Assembly: GCA_031362985.1 (NCBI GenBank)
Contig: JANLTO010000087.1
Span: forward strand, 1 to 64,000
Reading direction: 5' to 3'
DNA from: SHZL01 sp031362985
GTDB lineage: Bacteria; Pseudomonadota; Gammaproteobacteria; Xanthomonadales; SZUA-36
DNA length: 64,000 nucleotides
The position numbers and the translations under genes are program-made. This document shows, in pieces, positions 33,508-42,114 of this stretch; the first letter of the stretch is position 1, and every line of letters begins with the position of its first letter. Under the pieces are notes generated by a model. The model made no database searches. It worked only from the letters and a program-made list of their open reading frames with translations, and had not been told where the DNA came from.

Positions 33508-34863
33508 TCAGCTTGCGTTGCAAACATCCAATCCCAGTTGCTGCGCCAGTGCCTCCAGGCTTTGTGTCAGGATGTCCACAATTTCCGTCAATTGCGCGTC
33601 GTCTACGATCAGCGGGGGACAGATCATGAAGTGATCCCCTTCCAGACCGCCACGCGTGCGGCGTGAATAAATGATCAGTCCACGCGCGTATGCCTGTTCA
33701 ACCAGTTCCACGTGGGCGTTCATCTCCGCCGGCAAGGGTTGCATGCTGCTACGATCACCTACCAGCTCAAACGCCAGCAACAGCCCCTTGCCACGCACAT
33801 CACCAATAAAGGGAAAGCGTGGCATCAGTCCGGCCAGCAGAGCTTTGAGCTTTTGTCCCTGAACCTCAGCTCTTTGCACCAGACCCAATCGTTCCACTTC
33901 CTGCAGTACAGCCAGTCCGGCGCTACATGCCAATGGATTGCCTGCATAGGTATAACCGTGGGCAAATCCACCATGGGCCATGACGGCATCCACGATGCGC
34001 CGGTCGGCTGCCATCGCCCCCAGCGGCGCGTAGCCGGCAGCAAATCCCTTGGCCATGGCGATGATGTCAGGCCGGTGGTTCCAGTGTTCGCAGGCCAGGA
34101 ATTTGCCGGTGCGCCCCGCACCTGTCATGACTTCGTCCGCAATCAGGAGGATGCCGAATTCTGCGCATATTTCCTGTATCCGGCGATGCCAGGAATCGGG
34201 CGCAACCAGTGCTCCCGTCGATGCCCCGCCCACAGGCTCCATGATAAACGCCAGCACTGACTCCGGGCCCTGGAGCAGGATTTCCGCGCGCAATAATTCT
34301 GCATAGCGCAGTCCGCGCTGTTCCAGGGAAAGATCGTCGTGGTCAAGGTAGCAGGTGGGAGCCGGTATTTTCGGCATGGACACCATCATAGGTGCAAACG
34401 GCTGGGTGAACTGCTTCATGCCCGTTACTGCGGAGGCCCCCAGGGTAGACCCATGATATGAAGGGAACAGGGAAATGACTTTCCAGCGGCTGGCCTGGTT
34501 TTGCGTAATAGCGTATTGCCGGGCCAGCTTGAGGCAACTTTCTATGGTTTCGGAACCGCCCGACGTGAAAAATATCCGGTCTAGTCCCGCCGGCATCTTC
34601 GCGGCAGTGAGCGTCGCGAGATCTTCTGCTGCGTCATTTTCGAAATGCAGACGGTAGCCAAAAGTGGCCTTGTCCATTTGCGCTTTCATGGCTGCAAGGA
34701 CCCGTGGATTGGAGTGGCCTATATTGGAAACCATCGGCCCGCTGCATGCGTCGAGGTAGCGCTTGCCGCTGGTATCCCACAGGTAGACGCCTGCAGCACG
34801 ATCCAGCCTCGGGCGCTGGTGCCCGCTCTGGTAGAACAAATTGCTTTCGCGCGTGGAATTCAT
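33508..34863 (-). CDS. Class III (omega) aminotransferase
   Basis: A PLP enzyme of 451 residues. The fold-type I features are VYLWDTSGKRYLDACSG at the start, FFTSGGSETIESCLKLARQY, the cofactor-binding Asp in LIADEVMTGAGRTG, the Schiff-base Lys in AMAKGFAAGYAPLGA, and FAHGYTYAGNPLAC. The group converts terminal amines such as putrescine, beta-alanine or 4-aminobutyrate to aldehydes. First gene of the aminotransferase-GNAT-deacetylase run. The start is ATG 34863. Confidence 0.9.
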   Translation of the reverse strand: MNSTRESNLFYQSGHQRPRLDRAAGVYLWDTSGKRYLDACSGPMVSNIGHSNPRVLAAMKAQMDKATFGYRLHFENDAAEDLATLTAAKMPAGLDRIFFTSGGSETIESCLKLARQYAITQNQASRWKVISLFPSYHGSTLGASAVTGMKQFTQPFAPMMVSMPKIPAPTCYLDHDDLSLEQRGLRYAELLRAEILLQGPESVLAFIMEPVGGASTGALVAPDSWHRRIQEICAEFGILLIADEVMTGAGRTGKFLACEHWNHRPDIIAMAKGFAAGYAPLGAMAADRRIVDAVMAHGGFAHGYTYAGNPLACSAGLAVLQEVERLGLVQRAEVQGQKLKALLAGLMPRFPFIGDVRGKGLLLAFELVGDRSSMQPLPAEMNAHVELVEQAYARGLIIYSRRTRGGLEGDHFMICPPLIVDDAQLTEIVDILTQSLEALAQQLGLDVCNAS

Positions 34864-34877
34864 GCAGGGTGCGACGC

Positions 34878-35513
34878 CTACACCGTCGAACGCATCAAGG
34901 TTTCAACTTTGCCATCAGGCAGCAAAACTCCGTTGGTGGTGCTGAAACAAGTCAACCATTCCTGCATGAAGGATTGAGGGTGGGGACTGTTCCTGAGCTG
35001 TTCCGTCAACCGGTGCCGCACGGACAGGGTTTTACTGTCGATGATCCCATACTCCCGGTTCAGCAGCATGGTTGCAGCACTGTGCACACCAAATGCATGT
35101 GCTACGGAGCCCGGTTGCAACCATGGCCACAGCGCACTGCTGAATGCGCGCAACAATTTTTCCTCAAGATAATGCGGCAAATCCCACAACAGGCAAATAT
35201 CCAAAACCGTGCCCTTGTCGAAGTGGAACATTTCCTGGAACTGCCGCTGCAATGTCACCCCCGAGGAACTGAGGTCGAACCTGCCCGCATGCAATTCAGA
35301 ATAGAGGTCTACCACGTGGATTTTGCATCGGAAAGCAGAAAAGAAATGAATGGTCTCAGGCCGTGCCCGACCCAACTCCAGCACCGTGATACGGCGCTTT
35401 GTATCGAGCTGCTCAAGCAACATCGGCAGCAACTTGCTCGCCTGTCGCCCGTCTCTGCGCAGTTCCCCTGTCGCCCCGGACGCATTCCCCTGCTCTCTGA
35501 CTGCCAGGCTCAA
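34878..35513 (-). CDS. Putative methyltransferase-like Rossmann protein
   Basis: A 211-residue protein with a SAM-binding-type strand and loop TVLELGRARPETIHFFS followed by a second strand IHVVDLY, where an acidic residue would hold the ribose. A third element, LDICLLWDLPHYLEEKLL, could be motif IV. The Gly-rich loop is degenerate (ELGRARPE lacks GxGxG), so catalytic activity is doubtful. There is no signal peptide. It sits between the aminotransferase operon and the bactofilin gene, all on the minus strand. Confidence 0.5.
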   Translation of the reverse strand: MSLAVREQGNASGATGELRRDGRQASKLLPMLLEQLDTKRRITVLELGRARPETIHFFSAFRCKIHVVDLYSELHAGRFDLSSSGVTLQRQFQEMFHFDKGTVLDICLLWDLPHYLEEKLLRAFSSALWPWLQPGSVAHAFGVHSAATMLLNREYGIIDSKTLSVRHRLTEQLRNSPHPQSFMQEWLTCFSTTNGVLLPDGKVETLMRSTV

Positions 35514-35589
35514 GAAGCTAACTCCCGCTAGTACACATGCTAATAAAAACTCTCAGGCCGGTCACCAGCCCATACTATACCCTTTGCCT

Positions 35590-36189
35590 TTAACCGCTTT
35601 TCAGCGCGAGGTCGGGAGCTTTGCTGGAAGTGTTCGGGGCAGCACTCGCCTCGTGTGTAGCACCGGTTTTCGCCGCCGCTGATGTAGCGGACGGTGTAGC
35701 AGACGGCGTAGCAGACGATGCAGAAGCCTGGGCTGCAGGTTTGGTCGCGGCCGGGGTGGCCGGCTCACGTGGATCCATATCAATACTGCCTTTGAATACC
35801 GCCCCATCTTCCAGCAGCATCCGGGGCGCAACGATATTGCCGTGAACATTGCCGGTGCTGCTGATGATGACTTTTTCCTTGCCGTTCAGGTCGCCTTTGA
35901 TTTTTCCGGCTACGCGGATAATCTTGGCGGAGATGTCCGCCTGGACCTCGCCCGACTGGCCCACGGTGACTTCATGTGCCGCGAGGTGGATACGGCCCCG
36001 CACCTTCCCCTCGATGAGCAGGTTTTCGCTGCCGCCGATATCTCCGTCAATAACGATTCCGGGACCGATAACAGCCGCTTTCATCGGCGCCATGGGGGGA
36101 GATGAACCGGGCAGACTGGGACGCACAGCCATTTCTGGTTCGCCGAGCCTGGGTTCAGTTGCTTTGTTGTCTCTACGTTTATCAAACAT
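35590..36189 (-). CDS. Bactofilin (polymer-forming cytoskeletal protein)
   Basis: The central beta-helix repeats (IGPGIVIDGDIGGSENLLIEG, KVRGRIHLAAHEVTVG, EVQADISAKIIRVAG, KVIISSTGNVHGNI) are typical bactofilin. Such proteins polymerise without nucleotide and scaffold cell-wall or surface structures. A disordered Ala/Pro/Ser/Thr tail of about 60 residues holds SATPSATPSAT repeats coded by 12-bp units. Start at MFDKRRDN (36189) with AGGAAATGG upstream. The usual M23 peptidase neighbour is absent. Confidence 0.88.
   Translation of the reverse strand: MFDKRRDNKATEPRLGEPEMAVRPSLPGSSPPMAPMKAAVIGPGIVIDGDIGGSENLLIEGKVRGRIHLAAHEVTVGQSGEVQADISAKIIRVAGKIKGDLNGKEKVIISSTGNVHGNIVAPRMLLEDGAVFKGSIDMDPREPATPAATKPAAQASASSATPSATPSATSAAAKTGATHEASAAPNTSSKAPDLALKSG
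35681..35716 (-). repeat. 12-bp tandem repeats in the bactofilin tail
   Basis: Plus-strand units GATGTAGCGGAC, GGTGTAGCAGAC and GGCGTAGCAGAC run in order and code a four-residue Ser-Ala-Thr-Pro period on the minus strand. A fourth, weaker unit follows. Confidence 0.6.
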
Positions 36190-36315
36190 GGCGAGTTCCA
36201 TTTCCTGGTGAGTTGTAGGATTTTCACATCCTATCAAATTTGCAAGGAACGCGGCCAGCAGACTAGGCAGCCGGCCTTGCCGGGCTGGCTGCCCAGGGTG
36301 CCTGGCAGCCTCCAG

Positions 36316-36462
36316 TCAGCTTTTTACCTTCTTTTTTGTACTCGATCCCGAAGAAGGCGTTGCGCTTTCCTTATGATCGCCAATCAACGATTTAACCGGA
36401 CAGACTGAAAAAATCGGGCATTTCTTACACCCTACGGCTAATGCAACGGGACAAATGGTCAT
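36316..36462 (-). CDS. Small Cys-rich protein (48 residues), conserved-looking
   Basis: ATG 36460-36462 is preceded by GGAGGAATT, a near-perfect ribosome site. The protein begins MTICPVALAVGCKKCPIF and continues SVCPVKSLIGDH, with four Cys in a C-x7-C-x2-C-x5-C pattern, three of them followed by Pro. It ends in a polar Lys-rich tail SSTKKKVKS with TGA 36316-36318. This Cys layout suggests an iron-sulfur or zinc site. Similar tiny CPVALAVGC-type proteins seem to exist in Gammaproteobacteria without known function. No other reading frame competes in this gap of 330 bp. Confidence 0.68.
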   Translation of the reverse strand: MTICPVALAVGCKKCPIFSVCPVKSLIGDHKESATPSSGSSTKKKVKS

Positions 36463-36523
36463 AATTCCTCCGGACAAGGTGATTCAGATCGGATAATACT
36501 CCCAAACGGACTTTGGCATGCCT

Positions 36524-38011
36524 TCATTTCCGCACAATCGTTTGCCAGAAGCTCCGCGACCATGCCACCACTTGCGCCACCAGCAGCAGCGTATACGGTA
36601 TGGCGCCGGCAATGGCTACCGCTTTGTTCACGTCTGCGGATTGACGCGCCAGCAGGCCGCCAGCAAGCAGAACCGTCACGCCGCCCCATACCATCTTATG
36701 GCGCATGGGAGGATCGGGATCGCCGTTGCAACTGAGCATGCCCATGACGTAGGAGGCAGAGTCCGCGCTGGTGACCAGGAAAATGAACAACAGCAGGCAG
36801 GCCAGGTAACTCAATGCCGGGCCCCAGTCTCCCATGGCAGAAAACCATACAAACAAAGGCTCGGTATAGTCGCGCGATACGGCCTGTAACAGCACGCCAC
36901 CATGGCTGGCGTCGTAGGCAAATGCGCCGCCACCCATCACCGCAAACCAGACCATGGAAAAAACCACCGGCACGCCCACCACCCCGAGGATATACCCGCG
37001 AATGCTGCGGCCACGGCTGATGCGTGCAATGAAAATGCCCACAAATGGAGTCCAGGCTATCCACCACAACAGGTAGGTGATGGTCCAGCCTCCCGACCAG
37101 TCCATGCTGCCGTTCACCACGGCCCGGTGCAGGGACCACTCCGGTAATATTTTTGCGTACTGCACCAGACCGGCCCACAGGGCACGCAGTGCGGTGGCAT
37201 CACCCTGCTGCCACAATACCAGCAGGAGCAACAGCACAGCCAGCAGAACATTTCCATTGCTGAGCCACAGAATGCCGCGCTGGATCCCGGAGCACGCAGA
37301 CGCGAGAAAGGCGACGCCCATCGCCACAAGAATGAGCGCGTAACTGCCGGCCACCGGCAACTCCAGGCCGGAGGCTTTACCCAGTCCGTGGTGCAACAGT
37401 ATCGTGCCGTTCGCCAGCGCGCCCGCCACACCGAATACCACTGCGGCAATGGCCACGATATTGGCTGTGGCTCCGAGGAACTTGAGCGGGGCGGGACGCA
37501 GCCAACCGTGCAATCCCACCTGCAAAGCACCGGACGGTGCCTCCGGCGCCGCAAAGCGATAAGTAAACCAAGCCACCACCAGTCCGGAAACGGCGTACAG
37601 CGCCCAGGCATGCAGGCCCCAGTGAAAATAAGTAACCGCCATGGCGGTGCTGTACTGCAGCGTAGCGGACTGGCCGGTCACCGGTGGGTTGGAAAGGTGG
37701 CTCAGGGGTTCAGCCACACCCCAGAACACCAGGCCGGAACCCATGCCCGCAGCAAACAGCATGGACAGCCAGGCCAGGGTGCCAAACTCAGGCCGTTCCT
37801 GTTCCTCTCCCAGCCGGATGCTGCCCCACGGCCCCGCCACCAGCACCAGGCAGATGACGATCATCAAGCTGGACAGCCACAGAACAGGCAGGCCCAACAG
37901 GTGGATGAACCATGCGGTGGCGCCCCCAATCAAGGTTGTGGCAGATTCGGGAAAGGCCAGCACCAGAGCGCTGATGAAAGCGATCAGGAAGGCAGCTATG
38001 CGCATGGCCAT
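36524..38011 (-). CDS. BCCT-family transporter (betaine/choline/carnitine)
   Basis: A 495-residue secondary transporter with the LeuT fold. The signature substrate-binding box is visible as MAVTYFHWGLHAWALYAVSGL and the helix-8 Trp-rich motif as YLLWWIAWTPFVGIFIARISRGRSIR. It takes up quaternary-amine compounds, usually with Na+ or H+. The start is ATG 38011, eight bases after the amidohydrolase stop, so it closes a three-gene operon (cupin, amidohydrolase, transporter). Confidence 0.92.
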   Translation of the reverse strand: MAMRIAAFLIAFISALVLAFPESATTLIGGATAWFIHLLGLPVLWLSSLMIVICLVLVAGPWGSIRLGEEQERPEFGTLAWLSMLFAAGMGSGLVFWGVAEPLSHLSNPPVTGQSATLQYSTAMAVTYFHWGLHAWALYAVSGLVVAWFTYRFAAPEAPSGALQVGLHGWLRPAPLKFLGATANIVAIAAVVFGVAGALANGTILLHHGLGKASGLELPVAGSYALILVAMGVAFLASACSGIQRGILWLSNGNVLLAVLLLLLVLWQQGDATALRALWAGLVQYAKILPEWSLHRAVVNGSMDWSGGWTITYLLWWIAWTPFVGIFIARISRGRSIRGYILGVVGVPVVFSMVWFAVMGGGAFAYDASHGGVLLQAVSRDYTEPLFVWFSAMGDWGPALSYLACLLLFIFLVTSADSASYVMGMLSCNGDPDPPMRHKMVWGGVTVLLAGGLLARQSADVNKAVAIAGAIPYTLLLVAQVVAWSRSFWQTIVRK

Positions 38012-38019
38012 GGCGGTAT

Positions 38020-39366
38020 CTACTGCGTATTTTGTTGCTGGAACAACAGGCCGCCTTGCACCACCACGTCAACGTGCTCCAGCACGCTGATGTCCTGCAG
38101 AGGATCGCCGCTGACCGCGATGACATCACCGAACAGGCCGGGCCGTATGCTGCCAATGCGGTCATCCCAGCCCATGTAGCGGGCCGCAACGGAGGTGGCT
38201 GCCTGAATGGCTTCCATCGGGGTCATGCCCCACTCCACCATGTAAGCGAACTGGCGCGCATTCATGCCGTGTGGATACACCGCCGCGTCGGAACCGAACA
38301 CAATTGGCACACCCGCGGCGTGGGCTTTGCGAAAATTCTGCCGCTGGGCCAGCGTGGTTTCATCATTCTTGCGCAGGAATTCTTCCGGCCAGTTGGCTTT
38401 TTTCCCTTCCACCGCAATCCAGTCGCCATTGTAAATATCCATGGACAAGGCGACATCGTGTTCGCGTGCCAGTGCAATGCCTTCATCATCGATAAGTGAG
38501 GCGTGCTCGATGGTGTCCACGCCAGCCAATATTGCGTCCTTGATCGATTGAGCACCATGCGCATGGGCAGCGACCTTAATCCCTGCTGCATGGCCGACTT
38601 CCACGGCAGCGGCAATTTCCTCCGGGGTCATTTCAGGAGAACCCGGAACCCCGCCATAAGCCAGCACGGCGCCCGAGGCAATCAGCTTGAGCAGGTCGGC
38701 GCCGCTATCGACCGCAAGCTGGGCCTTTTGCCGGAATTGCTCCGGGCCGCGCGCAATCCCGAGGTGCAGGTAGGCGGGAATGTCGCTTTCCTTGATGCCC
38801 GGTGTGAGCAAGTCGCCGCCACCTCCCGGAATGGTCAGGTAGAAACCAGCTGCCTGCATACGCGGGCCGATCACTTCGCCGGCGTTGATCAGGTCACGCA
38901 ATTTAAACTCGGCCTCGCCGTAGTAGGTGCCGACATTGCGCACAGCGGTGAAGCCCGCCTTGAGGGTAATCATGCCCATCTCCACTCCGGTAGCCAGGGT
39001 GCTCTCCAGCGTGTGCTTGAAAATCTGGCTGAGGTCGGCGGTATTGGTTGGAGCTTCCAGGATATGGGTATGCATATCGATCAGTCCCGGCAGGCAAGTC
39101 TTGCCGGACAGGTCCAGTACCGGCAGGTCAGCGATTACCTGCGCGCCATAGGAAACACTGATGATCCTGCCCTGCTCGATCACAATGGTCGCATTGTCCC
39201 GGATGACTGCGCTCACCCCGTCAATCAAATGGCCGCAACGGATGATCATGTTTCCCGAATCAGGGGAATATGGAGCGGCTTCGAGCAGGACGGGCGGCCC
39301 GGCCGCGAAACAGGGCTGGCAAAGCACGCTCAAGCTGATGGCTGCAAGAAGTTTCATAGTGTTCAC
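38020..39366 (-). CDS. Secreted metal-dependent amidohydrolase (imidazolonepropionase-like)
   Basis: The signal peptide MKLLAAISLSVLCQPCFAAG is followed by an amidohydrolase TIM barrel. Metal ligands are GLIDMHTHILE, the Lys in LLKLIASGAVLAYGG, HAHGAQSIKDA, DTIEHASLID and the Asp in VFGSDAAVYPHG. The family hydrolyses cyclic amides, peptides and amine derivatives. It overlaps the cupin gene by four bases and lies next to a BCCT transporter gene, so the substrate may be a betaine-type amide or ester. Similar secreted enzymes occur at 49914 and 57325. Confidence 0.88.
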   Translation of the reverse strand: MNTMKLLAAISLSVLCQPCFAAGPPVLLEAAPYSPDSGNMIIRCGHLIDGVSAVIRDNATIVIEQGRIISVSYGAQVIADLPVLDLSGKTCLPGLIDMHTHILEAPTNTADLSQIFKHTLESTLATGVEMGMITLKAGFTAVRNVGTYYGEAEFKLRDLINAGEVIGPRMQAAGFYLTIPGGGGDLLTPGIKESDIPAYLHLGIARGPEQFRQKAQLAVDSGADLLKLIASGAVLAYGGVPGSPEMTPEEIAAAVEVGHAAGIKVAAHAHGAQSIKDAILAGVDTIEHASLIDDEGIALAREHDVALSMDIYNGDWIAVEGKKANWPEEFLRKNDETTLAQRQNFRKAHAAGVPIVFGSDAAVYPHGMNARQFAYMVEWGMTPMEAIQAATSVAARYMGWDDRIGSIRPGLFGDVIAVSGDPLQDISVLEHVDVVVQGGLLFQQQNTQ

Positions 39367-39836
39367 TCTGACAAGGCTCCCGGGGATTCGAGCTGGCCGG
39401 ATTCGAGTGGATCGGATTCGAGCTGCTTGGGTTCGGGGTACTTCGGCTCCACGATCAGGTAACTGGTCGTGGTATCACCGATGTTCATTGCCTCGTGCAG
39501 GGTAATTTCGCTGGTGTTCCAGTTGTCACCTGTGGTGGTTCTGCGTACTTCAACAAGCCCCTGGTCATTGGTGATTTGCATGGTTCCGCCTTCCAGCACA
39601 TAGCCAAAATGCGGGTAATGATAGTGCTTTTCATGCCCTACGCCGGGTGGGAAAGTGCACTTGCCCACACGCACAGTCGGCAATTCATATAGAAGTTCAC
39701 AGGTTTTTTCACCTTTCCAGCCGGCGGAGAATGCATGCGGGAGATCGGGCAGTTGCTGTGCAACCGCACTGGACATCAGCATGAGTGAGAACAGGCAGCA
39801 GGTGTACTTGAGGTGGGACTGGTCGCTGGCTTTCAT
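39363..39836 (-). CDS. Secreted single-cupin protein
   Basis: A signal peptide ending VAQQ leads to a cupin barrel with VGKCTFPPGVGHEKHYHYPHFGYVLEGG; the three His and the Glu are likely metal ligands. The C-terminal tail has three Leu-Glu-Ser pentapeptides (QLESD, PLESG, QLESP) and is outside the barrel. ATG 39836 gives the signal; an upstream ATG at 39899 does not. First gene of the cupin-amidohydrolase-BCCT operon. Enzymatic or binding role is open. Confidence 0.8.
   Translation of the reverse strand: MKASDQSHLKYTCCLFSLMLMSSAVAQQLPDLPHAFSAGWKGEKTCELLYELPTVRVGKCTFPPGVGHEKHYHYPHFGYVLEGGTMQITNDQGLVEVRRTTTGDNWNTSEITLHEAMNIGDTTTSYLIVEPKYPEPKQLESDPLESGQLESPGALSE
39386..39430 (-). repeat. Three 15-bp repeats at the 3' end of the cupin gene
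   Basis: On the plus strand ATTCGAGCTGGCCGG, ATTCGAGTGGATCGG and ATTCGAGCTGCTTGG follow one another. They code the LES pentapeptide period of the cupin tail. Confidence 0.65.
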
Positions 39837-39955
39837 GGTGTATGCTCCGGTTGAACGGGTGGGTATCGGCTTGGCTTGGTGGTTGCCCCCGCACTCCACA
39901 GGTATGATACAAACATGTGCGTGCGGAGCGCGAATGATTTAACCCGGAGTCCGGC

Positions 39956-40831
39956 ATGGAATGGAAAGGCAGAAGGTCCAGCAGTAATGTAGATGATGCC
40001 CGTGGCTCACGGGTTACGGGTGCTTCTTCGGCGGGCGCCGGTATGCTGCTCAGCCTGGTTGGCCGCCGCTTCGGCATCAAAGGCATCCTGGTCATGATCG
40101 TACTGGGTGTGATCCTGTGGAAGGCTGGCCTGATCGATCCCAACCAACTGGCCGGTGGTCCCGCCCAAACGACCAATGTCCCCTATCAGGCCACGGCAGA
40201 AGAACAGGAGTTGTATGATTTTGTAACCGTAGCACTGGCGGATACTGAGGACGTGTGGAAAGCTGAATTTGCCCGTCACAATGCCCAGTACATAGAGCCC
40301 GCGCTGGTCATTTACACCGACCAGTACCCAACGGCTTGTGGTATGGGGCAGTCTGCCATGGGGCCTTTCTACTGCCCGGCCGATCGGAATGTTTATATTG
40401 ATCTTGGCTTCTACGATGAACTCGAGCGCAGCTTCGATGCACCGGGGGATTTTGCCCAGGCTTATGTCATCGCGCATGAGATCGGCCACCATGTACAAAA
40501 CCTGCTGGGCACTTCGGCCAAGGTGCAGGCCATGCAGGGTCGGCCCGATTACAACGAGTACTCGGTGCGACTGGAACTGCAGGCGGACTACTATGCCGGG
40601 GTGTGGGCCAGGAACAACCAGCAATACCTGGACAAAGGCGATATCGAAGAGGCCATGCGTGCGGCCAATGCCATAGGTGACGACGCCATTCAGGGGAAGC
40701 GTGGGAAGGTCGTCCCTGAGGCCTTTACCCACGGCACCTCGGAGCAACGCATGCGCTGGTTCAACAAAGGCTACGAAAGCGGCCGCATCGAAGAGGGAGA
40801 TACGTTCTCCATGCCCTACTCGGAGCTGTAG
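39956..40831 (+). CDS. Neutral zinc metallopeptidase (YpfJ family)
   Basis: The protein begins MEWKGRRSSSNVDDARG, the usual basic N-terminus of this family, followed by one membrane helix (ILVMIVLGVILWKAG) and a large domain outside the cytoplasm. The zincin motif HEIGHHVQ and the downstream LELQADYYAGVW carry the metal ligands. YPTACGMGQSAMGPFYCPAD, conserved in the family, holds two Cys that could pair. At 291 residues it is standard. Function is poorly known. It is convergent with the CoA transferase gene. Confidence 0.9.
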   Translation: MEWKGRRSSSNVDDARGSRVTGASSAGAGMLLSLVGRRFGIKGILVMIVLGVILWKAGLIDPNQLAGGPAQTTNVPYQATAEEQELYDFVTVALADTEDVWKAEFARHNAQYIEPALVIYTDQYPTACGMGQSAMGPFYCPADRNVYIDLGFYDELERSFDAPGDFAQAYVIAHEIGHHVQNLLGTSAKVQAMQGRPDYNEYSVRLELQADYYAGVWARNNQQYLDKGDIEEAMRAANAIGDDAIQGKRGKVVPEAFTHGTSEQRMRWFNKGYESGRIEEGDTFSMPYSEL

Positions 40832-40865
40832 TCCGGCCAGCGCAAGCCACGCCACGCCTTCCCTT

Positions 40866-42071
40866 TCAAATAACCCCGAGTCGCTCGAGTTCGCTCATTT
40901 GCTCGGGCGTAAGGCCCAGTATCCCCTGGTAGACCACGGCGTTAAACGCACCGACTTCAGGCCCGGCCCAGTCGGTCCGGCCCGGGGTGGCACTCAGCTT
41001 GGGAACAAGCGCCGGAATCTTGCGTTTCTCGCCATTGACTTCGATTTCCTCAAACAGGCCGCGCGCCTTGAAGTGCTCGTCCACCAGCATGTCGGCCACA
41101 TTGTAAATTGGCCCGGCAGGTACCTGCGCAGTTTCCATTGATTGCAGGGCTGCAGCGGAGCTCATGGAACCGCACCACTGTGCAATCACCGCATCGATTT
41201 CGGCCTCGTGCTCTACGCGCCCCTTGTTGTCTGCCAACCGTGCATCGGATGCCATGTCGAGGCGGCCCATCTGCTCGCACAGCCGCTTGAAAATCGAATC
41301 ACCATTGGCGCCGATGATGATGAATTTGCCATCCGCGCAGCGGTAGGTATTGGTCGGCACTATGCCCGTGATGGTGGAGCCGGACGGTTGGCGGATCACG
41401 CCCGCGCCGTCGTACTCCGGTATCGCGCCTTCCAGCAGGTTGAATACGCCTTCGTACAAGGCTGTGTCCACCACCTGCCCCGGCCCGCCCGGTGCCTTGA
41501 GTTTGTGCACACAGGCCATGACGATGCCCAGTGCTGCGTGCAGGCCGGCCAGGGTATCGCCCATGCTCAGGTTGGGGCGCACCGGTGCCTCGCCGGGGAA
41601 GCCGTTGACATAACGAAAACCACCCAGTCCTTCACACACCGAAGCAAACCCCGGCTTGGACGCATAAGGCCCATCCTGGCCATAGCCGGAGATGCGGGCA
41701 TAGATCAGGCCGGGATTGCTGGTATTGAAATCCTCCGGGCCCAGGCCCCACTTCTCCATGACGCCGGGGCGAAAATTCTCTACCAGCACATCGCAGGTAT
41801 CGGCCAGTTGCCGGACCAGGTCGCGGCCTTGCTCATGGCGCAAATTGGCAGTGATGCATTTCTTGTTGCGCGCCAAGCTGCGCCACCAGTACGAGGTGCC
41901 CTGCCCGTCCAGCTCCCGCCATTTGCGCAAGGGATCACCTTCACCCGGCGGCTCAACCTTGATCACTTCTGCGCCGTAGTAACCCAGTATGCAGCCGGTA
42001 AACGGGCCGGCCAGTAGCTGGCCTACTTCAAGCACGCGAATGCCATCCAGGGGACGAGGAGTTGGATTCAT
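40866..42071 (-). CDS. CaiB/BaiF-family CoA transferase
   Basis: Class III CoA transferases move CoA between organic acids through an Asp-linked anhydride. LDGIRVLEVGQLLAGPFTGCILGYYGAEVIKVE is the usual N-terminus (first motif LLAGPF), and the catalytic Asp lies in LSMGDTLAGLHAA. ARISGYGQDGPYASKPGF is also typical. The 401-residue length is normal. It is transcribed away from the halogenase-like gene with 43 bp between, so the two may share a control region. Confidence 0.9.
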   Translation of the reverse strand: MNPTPRPLDGIRVLEVGQLLAGPFTGCILGYYGAEVIKVEPPGEGDPLRKWRELDGQGTSYWWRSLARNKKCITANLRHEQGRDLVRQLADTCDVLVENFRPGVMEKWGLGPEDFNTSNPGLIYARISGYGQDGPYASKPGFASVCEGLGGFRYVNGFPGEAPVRPNLSMGDTLAGLHAALGIVMACVHKLKAPGGPGQVVDTALYEGVFNLLEGAIPEYDGAGVIRQPSGSTITGIVPTNTYRCADGKFIIIGANGDSIFKRLCEQMGRLDMASDARLADNKGRVEHEAEIDAVIAQWCGSMSSAAALQSMETAQVPAGPIYNVADMLVDEHFKARGLFEEIEVNGEKRKIPALVPKLSATPGRTDWAGPEVGAFNAVVYQGILGLTPEQMSELERLGVI

Positions 42072-42114
42072 AAATTGTGTGTCCTTTGTAATGGGTAGAA
42101 TTTATCATGAAGTA

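Noticed and set aside
34704..35531. A 275-codon plus-strand frame opposite the methyltransferase-like gene
   Set aside because: Composition is typical of antisense reading (many Arg, His, Gln), and the minus strand gives a coherent Rossmann pattern.
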